Shown here: piece by piece, positions 24,464 through 33,942 of the stretch
Position numbering within the stretch: the stretch's first letter is position 1
How the letters are laid out: the number at the start of each line of letters is the position of its first letter
DNA from: Domibacillus enclensis
GTDB taxonomy: Bacteria; Bacillota; Bacilli; Bacillales; Domibacillaceae
Assembly (NCBI RefSeq): GCF_900156125.1
Contig: NZ_FTLX01000003.1
Location: 434,001 to 498,000, forward strand
Direction of reading: 5' to 3'
DNA length: 64,000 bases
Notes under the pieces: model-generated
The model's database searches: none
The model's input: only the letters and a program-made list of their open reading frames with translations
Told to the model about the DNA's origin: nothing
Made by a program: the position numbers and the translations under genes

Positions 24464-25639
24464 ATGTTTAAATGGATAGTGGTAGGCGGAGGCATTCAGG
24501 GGATCACAATGGCTGCGTTTTTAAGAAAACAGCGAAAAGTTCCGATTGAGGAGATTGCGATTATTGACCCTCATACGGAACCGTTAGAAAATTGGAAACG
24601 ATGCACGGATCGTATTTCTATGCCTTATTTACGATCACCAGTCGTGCATCATCTTGATGAACATCCGCTTAGTTTACAAGTCTTCGGGAAAAATAAATCA
24701 ATAAATGAAGCAACTGCTTTCTACGGAAGGTTCAAACGCCCGGCTCTTTCGATGTTTAATGAGCATTGTGACGAGCTGATTGCTGATTTAGAGATGAAAA
24801 AAGCGTGGGTGCAGGGACGTGTTTACTCTGCTGCACGAACAGAAAATAAATGGAAGGTCGAACTGCAGAATGGAAGAGAGCTTGTAGGAGAAAATCTGAT
24901 ACTGGCCATTGGCATTAGTGAACAGCCGGTCTGGCCCGATTGGTCGAAGCAGATAAATGAAAAAGGAAATGCTTCCATCCACCATATTTTCGAAGCAGAA
25001 CTTCCTGAATTTGAAGAGATGGCACGGCCTTTTACGATTGTGGGCGGTGGCATTACAGCTGCTCATTTAGCGATAAAATTATCTTCCATGTACCCGGGTG
25101 AAGTAACGTTGATTAAGCGTCATCCGTTCCGCTTGCACGATTTTGACAGTGATCCTGCCTGGCTCGGTCCAAAAAACCAGCGTTCTTTCAGTAAATTGGG
25201 CAGTTATCAGAAGCGGCGAGAAAAAATTAAGCAAGCCCGCCATAAGGGATCTTTGCCCCGTGACGTATACATGAAACTACGGCGCAGTATTCATAAGGAT
25301 GAGCTGCTCATTAAAGATGGACTGGTTCAACATGCTTTCGTTAAAAACAAGAAAATTCACTTGTATGATGAGCAAGAGCAGCTCATTCACCATACGGGTA
25401 CAGTGTTGCTTGCGACAGGATTTCAGCCATCATTGCCAGGGAAGCAGTGGCTGATGCCAATAATAGAAAAACATGAACTTCCATGTGCAGCATGCGGCTA
25501 TCCTGTCGTTTCTAAATCACTCCAGTGGGGTCCAGGGCTATATGTAATCGGGGCATTAGCAGAGCTTGAAATGGGGCCTATTGCCCGGAATATTTCTGGA
25601 GCCCGCCAGGCAGCGGAACGGATCGTCAGCAGCTTATAA
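24464..25639 (+). CDS. FAD/NAD(P)-binding oxidoreductase under probable Zur control
   Basis: A 391-residue flavoprotein with two dinucleotide-binding motifs: VVGGGIQGITMAAFLRK at the N terminus (FAD) and FTIVGGGITAAHLAIKL near residue 195 (NADPH). The C-terminal VLLATGFQPSLPG is the usual ATG motif. Layout resembles lysine/ornithine N-monooxygenases and thioredoxin-reductase-like proteins, but the substrate is unknown. GGAGAGGG precedes the ATG. Zur box D upstream and the neighbours rpsN2 and folE2 point to a role in zinc limitation, perhaps in making or releasing a metallophore; this is inference. Confidence 0.8.
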   Translation: MFKWIVVGGGIQGITMAAFLRKQRKVPIEEIAIIDPHTEPLENWKRCTDRISMPYLRSPVVHHLDEHPLSLQVFGKNKSINEATAFYGRFKRPALSMFNEHCDELIADLEMKKAWVQGRVYSAARTENKWKVELQNGRELVGENLILAIGISEQPVWPDWSKQINEKGNASIHHIFEAELPEFEEMARPFTIVGGGITAAHLAIKLSSMYPGEVTLIKRHPFRLHDFDSDPAWLGPKNQRSFSKLGSYQKRREKIKQARHKGSLPRDVYMKLRRSIHKDELLIKDGLVQHAFVKNKKIHLYDEQEQLIHHTGTVLLATGFQPSLPGKQWLMPIIEKHELPCAACGYPVVSKSLQWGPGLYVIGALAELEMGPIARNISGARQAAERIVSSL

Positions 25640-25713
25640 TAGTGTCATTAGAGAGCAGCGAATCTATACCAGTCCCACAAAATTTTCATGTAAAAAAGCA
25701 TTACATAAAAATA

Positions 25714-25747
25714 AAAGGGCCGTTAAATAAGCTTTTAGCGGTCCTTT
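25714..25747 (+). terminator. Hairpin after the FAD-binding gene
   Basis: AAAGGGCCGTTAAA (25714-25727) pairs with TTTAGCGGTCCTTT (25734-25747), with two G-T wobbles. The T run is poor. Confidence 0.5.
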
Positions 25748-25861
25748 ATGATTTTAAACAAAATGAGAATATAGGGGGTACCACATATGTTTCTCTCGAA
25801 TAAAACCATCTTCAAAAAACTAAGAGAAAAAAACTTTTGCACATTTGGGACAGAGTATTCT

Positions 25862-26245
25862 TTAAAACAAGTACCAAATCAATGCCCCTCCACCCAATAT
25901 ATAACCACTGATTGTTATGCAAAACAGCCGTAATCCATGGCTGTTTTCGTTTCTTTGTAAATTTTTATATTCTTCATAAGTGATTTTCCCTTCCGCGAAT
26001 CTTAAGCCGTTTGGGTCAGGTTCAATACTATACTGTCGTCCATCTTTATCTTCCAAAAAAACTTTGGTAATTAAAGGGGAATATTTCCCGGCGGCAGCGT
26101 TAGATCCATTTGACTGTTGTTTTTGAAATTCAACACGTTTCCCATCGATAAATTCGGCTCTGACAAATTTGTAAACAGACTTATTTTGGATCTGTTCGGT
26201 TATGTCTAGAGCACGTTGTTCAAATACATGAGTAGACACACACAT
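25862..26245 (-). CDS. Hypothetical protein with C-terminal membrane helix and SHOCT-like segment
   Basis: A 127-residue protein of unknown function. I place the start at ATG 26245 after GTGAGGTGAT; the longer frame to 26284 lacks a site. A soluble part with YKFVRAEFIDGKRVEFQKQ and FLEDKDGRQYSIEPD precedes GLRFAEGKITYEEYKNLQ, which resembles the short SHOCT motif. One hydrophobic helix ends the protein (FCITISGYILGGGALIWYLF). It may be a membrane-tethered protein. It lies downstream of the broken spoIIP on the same strand, about 100 bases apart. Confidence 0.55.
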   Translation of the reverse strand: MCVSTHVFEQRALDITEQIQNKSVYKFVRAEFIDGKRVEFQKQQSNGSNAAAGKYSPLITKVFLEDKDGRQYSIEPDPNGLRFAEGKITYEEYKNLQRNENSHGLRLFCITISGYILGGGALIWYLF

Positions 26246-26349
26246 AATTATCACCTCACTATACTTTATTTTGGAGAAACACAATGGTGTTAATAAATGT
26301 GCAGGAAATGGTGTGAAAAAACAAGAGGGGGGGTGTTAATGGCTCTGCT

Positions 26350-27365
26350 TCACCTCATTCTTGTTTCCCCAGACCAATAATCGTCACTTAAAACATCAGC
26401 TAATACCTCGATCGTACGGAAAATCTCTTCTGCTGTATTATCCACACCACCCACTTCCACAATGACGGAACGCGGGGATAAATCCTGATTATAGATACCG
26501 TTTCCCTGGCTGCTGTCTTTTGTCAAGATGCCCTTTGATAAACCAGGGTTTTGAGCGGAAATCTGCTTGTGCAACTCATTTGTGAATGAAAGATTTTGTT
26601 CAAAGGCGGCATGCCCCGTCCCTACAACAAACAGGAGGCGCGCATACGTCTCTCCATTTTTTTCAATAGTGGTGGACGGTTTGCGCAGCGAGTCGCGGTG
26701 GATGTCTAAGAAGATGTCCAGATCTTTGTTTGCTTTTTGGGCGGATCGAACACGCTCCCGTGAAACTAGATAAGAGCTCCCATATTCCAGGTCTCTTTCT
26801 TCTAGTGCCTGGACAATATCAGTGGAATCCGATTGCGCGCCGACTCCCCGTCGTTCAAGAGCCCGTTCGAGCATTTTTCCGGCTAACGTAATATTTACTT
26901 TCTGATGAAACGCGTCTCCCGGCTGATCGGTATGCTTAAAATACGGCAAAAACGATTCCCTGCTGTGCGAATGGTAAATATACACGCGGTCTCTTTCGTT
27001 AGCCGAATGAGAATGATCCGCTCCTTCAGGCAGCTTCACCTCTTCAAAAAGCGCCTCCGCATTTTGAAATAAAAGCTCTCTTTCCTTTAATATCTCTTCC
27101 ATCGAATACTCTATATCATCCCGAGCCGGGCTTTTCAGAAGCGCCTCTGCACCTTTTCCAAATCCTTCAGCTGCATACCGGTTAAGGCGTTTAGCTCCTT
27201 CATAAGAGGCTGTTTCGCGAGCTCCTTGTCTTTTGAAAAAAACAGTAAAAACAATACAAGCAACAACCAAAGCGTAAACAGAAGAATAAACAGCTCTAGT
27301 AACGTACGCAAGCGGGATCTCATTTTAGCTATTTTTGTCTTGTTTTTCTCATTTACTGACTTCAT
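26350..27365 (-). pseudogene. spoIIP: SpoIIP-like sporulation amidase with a frameshift
   Basis: Two overlapping frames make one gene. The first (27365 to 27135) starts with ATG and a cytoplasmic tail, one membrane helix (LFILLFTLWLLLVLFLLFF) and KELAKQPLMKELNALTG. It stops after KVQRRF at 27135. The second frame (stop at 26350) carries the catalytic domain of SpoIIP, the N-acetylmuramoyl-L-alanine amidase/endopeptidase for engulfment: YIYHSHSRESFLPYF, FLDIHRDS and VIVEVGG are intact. A shift of one base near 27135-27145 separates them, and no slippery heptamer is visible. Without it the protein would be about 335 residues, slightly shorter than SpoIIP (about 400). Sequencing error is a real alternative. 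Confidence 0.75.
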
Positions 27366-27541
27366 ATCATGCCTTCCTTTGAAAAATGCTCTTGATCAGC
27401 CATTTTCATCGATCATAGCATGTATATGGATCCGTTTAAATAAAGAGGGGTATTGTGCAGTTTCTGTGCAGTTTTGATTTATACGTTTAAATCAAAGAAA
27501 ATAGTCTAACCAATCAGTAAATGAAAAAAGGAGGGTTTTTC

Positions 27542-27994
27542 TTGAACAAGTACGCTAAATTCGGGGTAATGATTGCAACATCCACGATCCTTATGTATGT
27601 TTTTATGTATTTTAATGTCTTTCAACTGGATCATATTTTTTTCAGCGAAACAAGAGCTTATATGGCACTTATGATGGGTTCGGTGATGGCCATTGTGATG
27701 TTAGTGTTTATGTGGAATATGTACGATAAGCGGCGTTTAAATACACTTATTCTTGCGGGAAGTGCGGCTGTGCTGGTTCTTTCGATTTGGCTGATGAGAA
27801 GTCAGAGTACTGTGGAGGACGTATCCTGGATGAAGGCCATGATCCCACATCACTCGATTGCTATTTTGACCAGCGAGCGGGCCAACCTTTCAGATCCGCG
27901 GGTTCAGGAGCTTGCGAATAGCATCATCGAAGCGCAACGCAAAGAAATCGATGAAATGAAAAAGCTCATTGAAGAAATAGAAAACCAGAAGTAA
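27542..27994 (+). CDS. DUF305 membrane protein
   Basis: A 150-residue protein with three hydrophobic helices and a C-terminal DUF305 segment, MKAMIPHHSIAILTSERAN. The paired histidines of this segment are typical of the family, which is often found near metal (copper, silver) genes. The start is TTG at 27542 because AAAGGAGGG lies 6 bases upstream; the ATG at 27521 lies before that site. It is divergent from spoIIP and has no neighbours in an operon. The function is not known. Confidence 0.82.
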   Translation: MNKYAKFGVMIATSTILMYVFMYFNVFQLDHIFFSETRAYMALMMGSVMAIVMLVFMWNMYDKRRLNTLILAGSAAVLVLSIWLMRSQSTVEDVSWMKAMIPHHSIAILTSERANLSDPRVQELANSIIEAQRKEIDEMKKLIEEIENQK

Positions 27995-28480
27995 AAAAAT
28001 AGGTGCGTTGTGAGCGGCAAACCGATGGGAAAGCGGTGAAGGGGTAGATAAGGTCCATAGATAACTTAATGCACCAAACCAATCTCATCAATCGATAAAG
28101 CAACCGATATAAAGGTTGAACCGTTTTTAGCCATTCTTTACAAGCATCAGGGAAGGGATGTTTAACTCAAAGCATTAATCATGATATAGATTGACTTGGG
28201 TCAAATCCGTACGCGGGTTTGGCTTTTTTTCTTTTTCCAACCGAAAAAGGAAAAAGTGTCTATCCTTTTATGAGGCGAGAAAGTTTGTGGAAGTTATTAA
28301 GCTAACGACCAAGATTTGTTGAACAAGGTTCCACAAATTAAGACGGCATGGAGGTCAAATTAACTATTGAAGAAATTGATCTAACAGCTCGCCGATTAAA
28401 AGTCGTATTTAAGGGAAAGAGTAATGAATAGCAGAATACGCTTTGTTCAAGTTAAAATGGTAAAAAAGTGAGGTTACATA
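27995..28480. other. Gap with no clear gene
   Basis: This 486-base gap holds the terminator at 28202-28230 and a 27-codon frame at 28348-28431 (MEVKLTIEEIDLTARRLKV at its start). It has no convincing ribosome binding site and may be a gene remnant. Nothing else is visible. Confidence 0.4.
28202..28230 (+). terminator. Terminator in the 28-kb gap
   Basis: CAAATCCG (28202-28209) and CGGGTTTG (28214-28221) with a TACG tetraloop and one wobble, followed by seven T. Confidence 0.75.
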
Positions 28481-29377
28481 ATGTTCACTATTGCGGTTGC
28501 TAAATTACTTCGCCTCCTGCCTAACCAAGCAAAAAAGACACCTATGATTCCCTTACAGCCAGTGAAAACGAAAAAAGATGTGAAAGTTGAGACATCTGTA
28601 AAACCTACTCACATTTCCTTGTACTATCCCTTTGAAGCAAGACGGAAAAAGTTCCCTGTCTATATTAATTTTCATGGTGGAGCATTCATCATGAATGAAA
28701 AGGAGATGGATGATCCTTATTGCCGCTATCTGGCCAATCAAACAGAATGTGTAATTGTTAATGTCGATTATGCGAAAGCACCAGAATATCCTTTTCCCCA
28801 GCCGATTGTTCAGGGGTATGACATTGTTCAATGGATAAAGGAAAGAGCCGACGATTTGAATATTGATGCGGAAAAAATGATGGTTGGCGGGCAGAGTTCA
28901 GGGGCAAATATAGCAGCAGCTCTCTGTCTCTATCTGGTTGAGAAAGGGGGGAATCAGCCACTTCTCCAAGTGCTGACATGCCCGATGCTGGATTTTGCCA
29001 CCCCGCACGCAGATAAGCCGGAACCGGATAAGTGGCGCGCCCGATATCCTCAAGTCGCCCATTTTTTAAATATGTGCTATGTCCCTGACAAAGGACAGGC
29101 GGAGCATCCTCTCGCTTCCCCTGTTCGTGCTGTGGTGAGTAGCCGATTAGCTTCTGCCCTTATTATCATAGCGGAGTATGACGCATTCCGGCCGGAAGCA
29201 GAATGTTATGCGGAGAGATTAAAAGCAGCTGGGGTAACGGTTCAAGAAGAGATATTCAAAGACTGTAAGCATGCTTTTACCCACCTGGGGCCAAGAGAAA
29301 AAGCGGAGGAGGCTTGGCAGCTTGTCGCACGGAAAATGAAAGAAGCGGCCGATTCCCATGGAGAAACTAGCATATAG
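28481..29377 (+). CDS. Alpha/beta hydrolase, hormone-sensitive-lipase (esterase) family
   Basis: A 298-residue esterase. The oxyanion-hole motif HGGAFIMNEKEMDDPYCRYL and the nucleophile elbow GGQSSGAN (Ser about residue 140) mark family IV lipases; a C-terminal aspartate (AEYDAFRPEAE) and histidine (CKHAFTHLG) complete the triad. No signal peptide is obvious, so it is probably cytoplasmic or membrane-associated. GAGGTTACATA stands before the ATG. It lies on the same strand upstream of the carotenoid genes, separated by about 160 bases; a role in carotenoid ester metabolism is possible but unsupported. Confidence 0.87.
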   Translation: MFTIAVAKLLRLLPNQAKKTPMIPLQPVKTKKDVKVETSVKPTHISLYYPFEARRKKFPVYINFHGGAFIMNEKEMDDPYCRYLANQTECVIVNVDYAKAPEYPFPQPIVQGYDIVQWIKERADDLNIDAEKMMVGGQSSGANIAAALCLYLVEKGGNQPLLQVLTCPMLDFATPHADKPEPDKWRARYPQVAHFLNMCYVPDKGQAEHPLASPVRAVVSSRLASALIIIAEYDAFRPEAECYAERLKAAGVTVQEEIFKDCKHAFTHLGPREKAEEAWQLVARKMKEAADSHGETSI

Positions 29378-29533
29378 AATAATATTTAAGGGTGCATGCT
29401 GACTTAAAGCGTAGCGAAAAAATCCAATTGCTGTGTCTGACAAAACAGATCTATGTGACAAAAGATAAAATGGTCCAAATCATTACTGTCTTGAACAGAA
29501 CTTTTGATTTACGAGAAGGAGAGGGAATAACGG

Positions 29534-31036
29534 GTGAAAACGAAAAACAAAAACGTACTAGTTATCGGAGGTGGACTTGGTGGACTGTCGGCTGCGATTT
29601 CACTGGCACAGGCTGGATACGATGTCTCATTATATGAAAAAAATGATCACATTGGAGGGAAGCTGAACCGGTTGGATCAAGATGGTTTCGGTTTTGACTT
29701 GGGTCCATCCATCCTTACGATGCCCCAAATCTTTGAAAACTTGTTTTCTGCCAGTGGCAAATCCATGAAGGACTACATCCCAATCGAAAAGCTGGATCAT
29801 CAATGGCGGTCCTTTTTCCCTGACGGAAATATCATAGATTTATATGAAGATGTGAAAGAAATGCAAGAGAAGAACCAATCTCTGAATGAAAAGGATATGC
29901 GTGAGTATCAGGAGTTGCTTCGCTATTCAAAAAGACTTTATGATATGACAGACAAAGCCTATTTTGAGCATGGCGCTGATACGACGAGAGAAATCGTGAA
30001 GCATGCGGGTCTGTTCACTATTTTAAAGAACTTTGATCTGTTTTCTACCGTTCATGAAGGCATTGACAAACGGATAAGTAATGAACAATTCCGTGATATG
30101 CTATCCTACTTCATCAAATACGTAGGTTCGTCCCCTTATGATGCACCAGCCATTTTGAACATGATGATTTACATGCAGCATGATCAGGGTGTATGGTATG
30201 TGCCCGGTGGTTTGAATAAACTAGCGGACGGTTTGGTGAAGCTAGCTGATGAAGTAGGCGTTCACTTCCACCTCGGTAAAAAGATCGCCAAGCTTGAAAA
30301 AAAGAACGGGGAAATCACAGGAGCTGTCATGGAAGACGGAACAAAGCGAACAGCAGATTATTATGTTTCTAATATGGAAGTCATACCAGTTTACGAACGA
30401 CTACTGGAGGAAGACAGCCATTTTGTGAACAATTTAAAGAAAAAATTCGAACCGGCCAGCTCAGGTCTTGTTATGCATTTAGGCGTGAAAAAGAGTTATC
30501 CGCAGCTTCGCCATCATAATTTCTTTTTCGCGGAAAATATGAAGCAGCAAATGCAATCCATTTTTCATCATCATGAACTGCCGAATGATCCGGTTATTTA
30601 TTTAGTCAACGTCAATAAAACAGATCCGTCGCAGGCTCCTGCGGGATATGAAAACATAAAAGTATTGCCCCATATTCCTTATATTCAAGACCAAAAGCCT
30701 TTCACCCAAAAAGAATACGAACAATTTGCCGAGCGGACTCTGATCAAATTAGAGAAAATGGGCTTGCACGATTTGCGAGCGAATATCGTGACAAAAGATG
30801 TATGGACGCCGGAAGATATCAGGCGTATGTATGGCTCTGACCGGGGTGCCATTTATGGAACCGTGTCAGACCGCAAGAAAAATAAAGGATTCAAGCATCC
30901 GAAACAAAGTGAACGCTATAACAATCTTTATTTCGTGGGTGGAACCGTAAACCCAGGAGGCGGGATGCCCATGGTTACCTTAAGCGGCCAGCTAGTAAGC
31001 GAGAAAATCGTTCAGAGGGATTTTTCCCATGACTGA
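29534..31036 (+). CDS. crtP: 4,4'-diaponeurosporene oxygenase (CrtP type)
   Basis: A 500-residue FAD-dependent carotenoid oxidase. The N terminus VLVIGGGLGGLSAAISLAQA binds FAD. Segments HQWRSFFPDG, KYVGSSPYDAPA, FEPASSGLVMHLGV and VGGTVNPGGGMPMVTLSG agree closely with staphylococcal CrtP, rather than with the desaturase CrtN. It oxidises the terminal methyl group of a C30 carotenoid to an aldehyde. The start is GTG after AGGGAATAACGG. It overlaps the next gene, an aldehyde dehydrogenase, by 8 bases and leads the crtP-aldH-crtQ cluster. Membrane association is expected. Confidence 0.9.
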   Translation: MKTKNKNVLVIGGGLGGLSAAISLAQAGYDVSLYEKNDHIGGKLNRLDQDGFGFDLGPSILTMPQIFENLFSASGKSMKDYIPIEKLDHQWRSFFPDGNIIDLYEDVKEMQEKNQSLNEKDMREYQELLRYSKRLYDMTDKAYFEHGADTTREIVKHAGLFTILKNFDLFSTVHEGIDKRISNEQFRDMLSYFIKYVGSSPYDAPAILNMMIYMQHDQGVWYVPGGLNKLADGLVKLADEVGVHFHLGKKIAKLEKKNGEITGAVMEDGTKRTADYYVSNMEVIPVYERLLEEDSHFVNNLKKKFEPASSGLVMHLGVKKSYPQLRHHNFFFAENMKQQMQSIFHHHELPNDPVIYLVNVNKTDPSQAPAGYENIKVLPHIPYIQDQKPFTQKEYEQFAERTLIKLEKMGLHDLRANIVTKDVWTPEDIRRMYGSDRGAIYGTVSDRKKNKGFKHPKQSERYNNLYFVGGTVNPGGGMPMVTLSGQLVSEKIVQRDFSHD

Positions 31037-32426
31037 CAATGAATATCATTTCCTAAAGACATTACCGGAAAGGCAGAAGGAAGAGCTGTTTTCCATGGGA
31101 AGCCCTTCAATTGAAATGCGTAAAAAGCAGCTTTTAAAACTGAAAACGATTCTTTTGGAGCGCGAAGAGGATTTGATGAAGGCTCTTTATTCAGATTTGG
31201 GAAAACCGTCCTTCGAATCCTTTTCATCTGAGATTGCTGTTCTATTGAATGAAATTGATTATGTGTGCAAGCATATAGCAACATGGAACCGTCCGGAAGG
31301 GTCTCGGCACCTCAGGTTGGGCTATGTGGAAGCCTTCAAAAAAAAGAGACATCCGTATGGGAGCGTCCTCATCGTCGGTTCGTGGAATTATCCCGTCCAG
31401 CTTACCTTAATGCCTGCTATTGGTGCAATTGCCGGCGGAAACTTCTGCGTAATTAAACCATCTGAACATGCACCGGCAACGGCTGAACTGCTGAAAGAAA
31501 TCATCAATCAAGCATTTCCTCCCGAACAATTATATGTTGTGACAGGAAATGCACAAACCGCCAGCCTGTTGACATCAGCCCCTTTTGACCTGATCTTTTT
31601 TACAGGCAGCGAACAGACGGGGAAAGCTGTGGCAGCTCAGGCAGCTAAGCAGCTTACACCGGTGATATTGGAACTCGGCGGGAAAAACCCATGTATCATT
31701 GATGAAACAGGCTTTTCTACAGCAGCCATTAAAGAAATCATCTGGGGTAAATTCCTTAATGCTGGACAAACCTGCATTGCCCCGGATACCCTTTTTGTCC
31801 ATCATTCTATTTATGAAAAAACGCTGGATGAGATTTCTGCTTCAATTTCCGCTTTCTACGGAGATCAACCCGAGGCAAGCGGAGATTATGGCAGGATCTG
31901 TACCGATGCACATTTTCAAAAGGTGGCTGCGTTTATCGGGCAGGGTCATGTCCGGCATGGAGGAGCGTACGATCGAAAAAATCGGTTTATCTCCCCAACC
32001 GTGTTAACAGATATCAAACCGGGAAGTCCGATTTTGCAGGAAGAAATTTTCGGTCCGGTCCTTCCTGTCATTCCTTATACAGATATGAGAACGCTATTAT
32101 CCAGTGGCAATCTTCAGCGCGATGCACTTACAGGGTATATATTCAGTAAAAATAAGAGTCGAATTCAACTTTTCAGCGAATATATGCGTTCCCCAACCAT
32201 TAGTGTCAATCAAGTAATACAGCATGCCGCGAGCCCCCATATTGCATTTGGAGGGGTTGGAAGAAGCGGATACGGTGCGTATCACGGCAAAGCAGGTTTT
32301 CTGGCTTTTAGTTATGAAAAAACAGATTACCAAACGTATCATTATTTGCGTTTTCAAGGTAAATTCCCGCCGTATTCCGACCGAAACATGAAAGCATTGA
32401 AAAAGGTACGAAGGTGGCTGCTGTAA
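31029..32426 (+). CDS. aldH: Carotenoid-aldehyde dehydrogenase (4,4'-diaponeurosporenal dehydrogenase type)
   Basis: A 465-residue class 3-like aldehyde dehydrogenase. Catalytic Cys248 lies in AGQTCIAPD and Glu215 in LELGGKNP; the cofactor region is VIKPSEHAP and FFTGSEQTG. The C-terminal hydrophobic tail typical of membrane-bound members is partly present (YHGKAGFLAFSY). Its position, overlapping crtP and followed by a glycosyltransferase, indicates that it oxidises the carotenoid aldehyde to the acid (diaponeurosporenoic acid). By sequence alone it could serve other fatty aldehydes. Confidence 0.85.
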   Translation: MTDNEYHFLKTLPERQKEELFSMGSPSIEMRKKQLLKLKTILLEREEDLMKALYSDLGKPSFESFSSEIAVLLNEIDYVCKHIATWNRPEGSRHLRLGYVEAFKKKRHPYGSVLIVGSWNYPVQLTLMPAIGAIAGGNFCVIKPSEHAPATAELLKEIINQAFPPEQLYVVTGNAQTASLLTSAPFDLIFFTGSEQTGKAVAAQAAKQLTPVILELGGKNPCIIDETGFSTAAIKEIIWGKFLNAGQTCIAPDTLFVHHSIYEKTLDEISASISAFYGDQPEASGDYGRICTDAHFQKVAAFIGQGHVRHGGAYDRKNRFISPTVLTDIKPGSPILQEEIFGPVLPVIPYTDMRTLLSSGNLQRDALTGYIFSKNKSRIQLFSEYMRSPTISVNQVIQHAASPHIAFGGVGRSGYGAYHGKAGFLAFSYEKTDYQTYHYLRFQGKFPPYSDRNMKALKKVRRWLL

Positions 32427-32528
32427 TAGAATCATTGTACACAATTGTCTCTTTTATTCAGTGAAATAAAGATTTGTCAGGAATCTTAAAAGCTGTGTGC
32501 TTACACGCAGAAGAAGGAGGCTTGTTTT

Positions 32529-33635
32529 ATGACAGCTTTAGAAATAATGAATCTCGCGTTTGGATTTGTGGCAGTTATGATTGGCGTCCTCATGTTCTGG
32601 TCATTGCCGGTTCCGGTTTCCTCCTCCAGTCCATTGACCGGTCTTCCGTTTCTGTCCATCATTATTCCAGCCAGGAATGAAGAAGGCAGGATCTCGCCAT
32701 TATTGCAATCATTGCAGGAGCAGCATTTCAGACAATTTGAAATTCTGGTTGTTGACGACGATTCATCCGACAATACTGCGGCTATTGCGGAAAGCTACGG
32801 GGCAAAGGTTCTGAAGAATGCAGGGGCCGGAAAATCATCAGCCTGCTGGCATGCTGCCGAACAGGCCAAAGGGAGCTGGCTATTATTCTTAGACGCTGAT
32901 ACAAAATTTATCAGTGTAGAGGGGTTAAGCAACCTGCTGCATTTCTATCAGGAAAAGGGCGCCAAAGGCATTACAGCATTACAGCCATTTCATACAGTTG
33001 AGCGCTTGTATGAACACATCTCCGTTGTATTTAACATCATCGTCGTCGTAGGAATGAATCTGTTTACGATTTGGGGATCACGGTTTAAAACGGCCGGTTC
33101 GTTCGGTCCATGCATTTTATGTAATCGAGACGATTACTTTTTGGCGGGAGGTCATAAAAAAATCGAGGGAGCCATTATGGATGATCTGGCACTGGGAGAG
33201 GCGTTTCTTGAACAGGATCTACCCGTTCGCTGCTTGGGCGGCAAAGGGATTATGTCTTTGCGCATGTACCCGGAAGGCATAGGGAGCCTTATCGAGGGCT
33301 GGTGCAAAAGTTTTGCCATCGGCTCCAAATCAACTCATCCAATGATCATGCTGATGGTTATCTTGTGGATTTCTGGCGGTTTCACTGCAGCGGGAGCACT
33401 GATCTCTTCTATCATTGAATGGAATCCTGCCGCAATCCTGTTCAGTGGGATATTGTATTGCCTGTATATGATTCAAACAGCGTGGTTTGCCAGCAGGGTC
33501 GGTAATTTCAAGTGGGGGGTTTTCCCTTTCTATCCGATATTATTTTCGTTTTTCATAGGAATCTATCTGTATTCCTTCATCAGGGTGAATATTTTCCATT
33601 CTGTGAATTGGAAGGGTCGTAAAATTAAGGTCTGA
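32529..33635 (+). CDS. crtQ: Carotenoid glycosyltransferase family 2 (CrtQ type)
   Basis: A 368-residue GT2 enzyme. The nucleotide-sugar fold is clear: SIIIPARNEEGRISPLLQSL, then VVDDDSSDNTAAIAE and LFLDADTKF (DxD motif). Four hydrophobic helices lie in the C-terminal part, so it is membrane-bound. AAGAAGGAGGC precedes the ATG. In Staphylococcus, CrtQ glucosylates diaponeurosporenoic acid on the way to staphyloxanthin, and the gene order crtP-aldH-crtQ here supports the same step. No crtM, crtN or crtO is present in this window, so earlier and later steps must be encoded elsewhere. Confidence 0.87.
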   Translation: MTALEIMNLAFGFVAVMIGVLMFWSLPVPVSSSSPLTGLPFLSIIIPARNEEGRISPLLQSLQEQHFRQFEILVVDDDSSDNTAAIAESYGAKVLKNAGAGKSSACWHAAEQAKGSWLLFLDADTKFISVEGLSNLLHFYQEKGAKGITALQPFHTVERLYEHISVVFNIIVVVGMNLFTIWGSRFKTAGSFGPCILCNRDDYFLAGGHKKIEGAIMDDLALGEAFLEQDLPVRCLGGKGIMSLRMYPEGIGSLIEGWCKSFAIGSKSTHPMIMLMVILWISGGFTAAGALISSIIEWNPAAILFSGILYCLYMIQTAWFASRVGNFKWGVFPFYPILFSFFIGIYLYSFIRVNIFHSVNWKGRKIKV

Positions 33636-33942
33636 ATATTCTCAATCATTATGTGAACGGTCGTCAACATGTACTGGGTAATAAAATATTTAATGGAAGA
33701 ACTCATGGGAATAGACAACCCGGTGTCATTCAATAACAAGGGGTGCAAATGTATGGTTCCAGACCCTTATTAGGAAAGGCTCATGTTCCGCTCACAGGCT
33801 TTCGTTTGATGGCTGGAAGGACTGGGACTTTCTTTAAAAAACAGGCGTATTGGGGCTTATATTATCAGTTGCTCCAGTAATATACATGCTATTATTCTGA
33901 ATCCAGGCAGCTATCTGATCGGGTATAGACTGCGCCGAAAGG

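Noticed and set aside
27130-27170. Programmed -1 frameshifting in spoIIP
   Set aside because: No slippery heptamer of the X-XXY-YYZ kind and no convincing downstream structure is visible, so a simple base loss or gain is more likely.
27434-27453. Sigma-B-like promoter (GTTTAA and GGGTAT) between spoIIP and the DUF305 gene
   Set aside because: The spacer is only 8 bases; sigma-B promoters need about 12 to 15.
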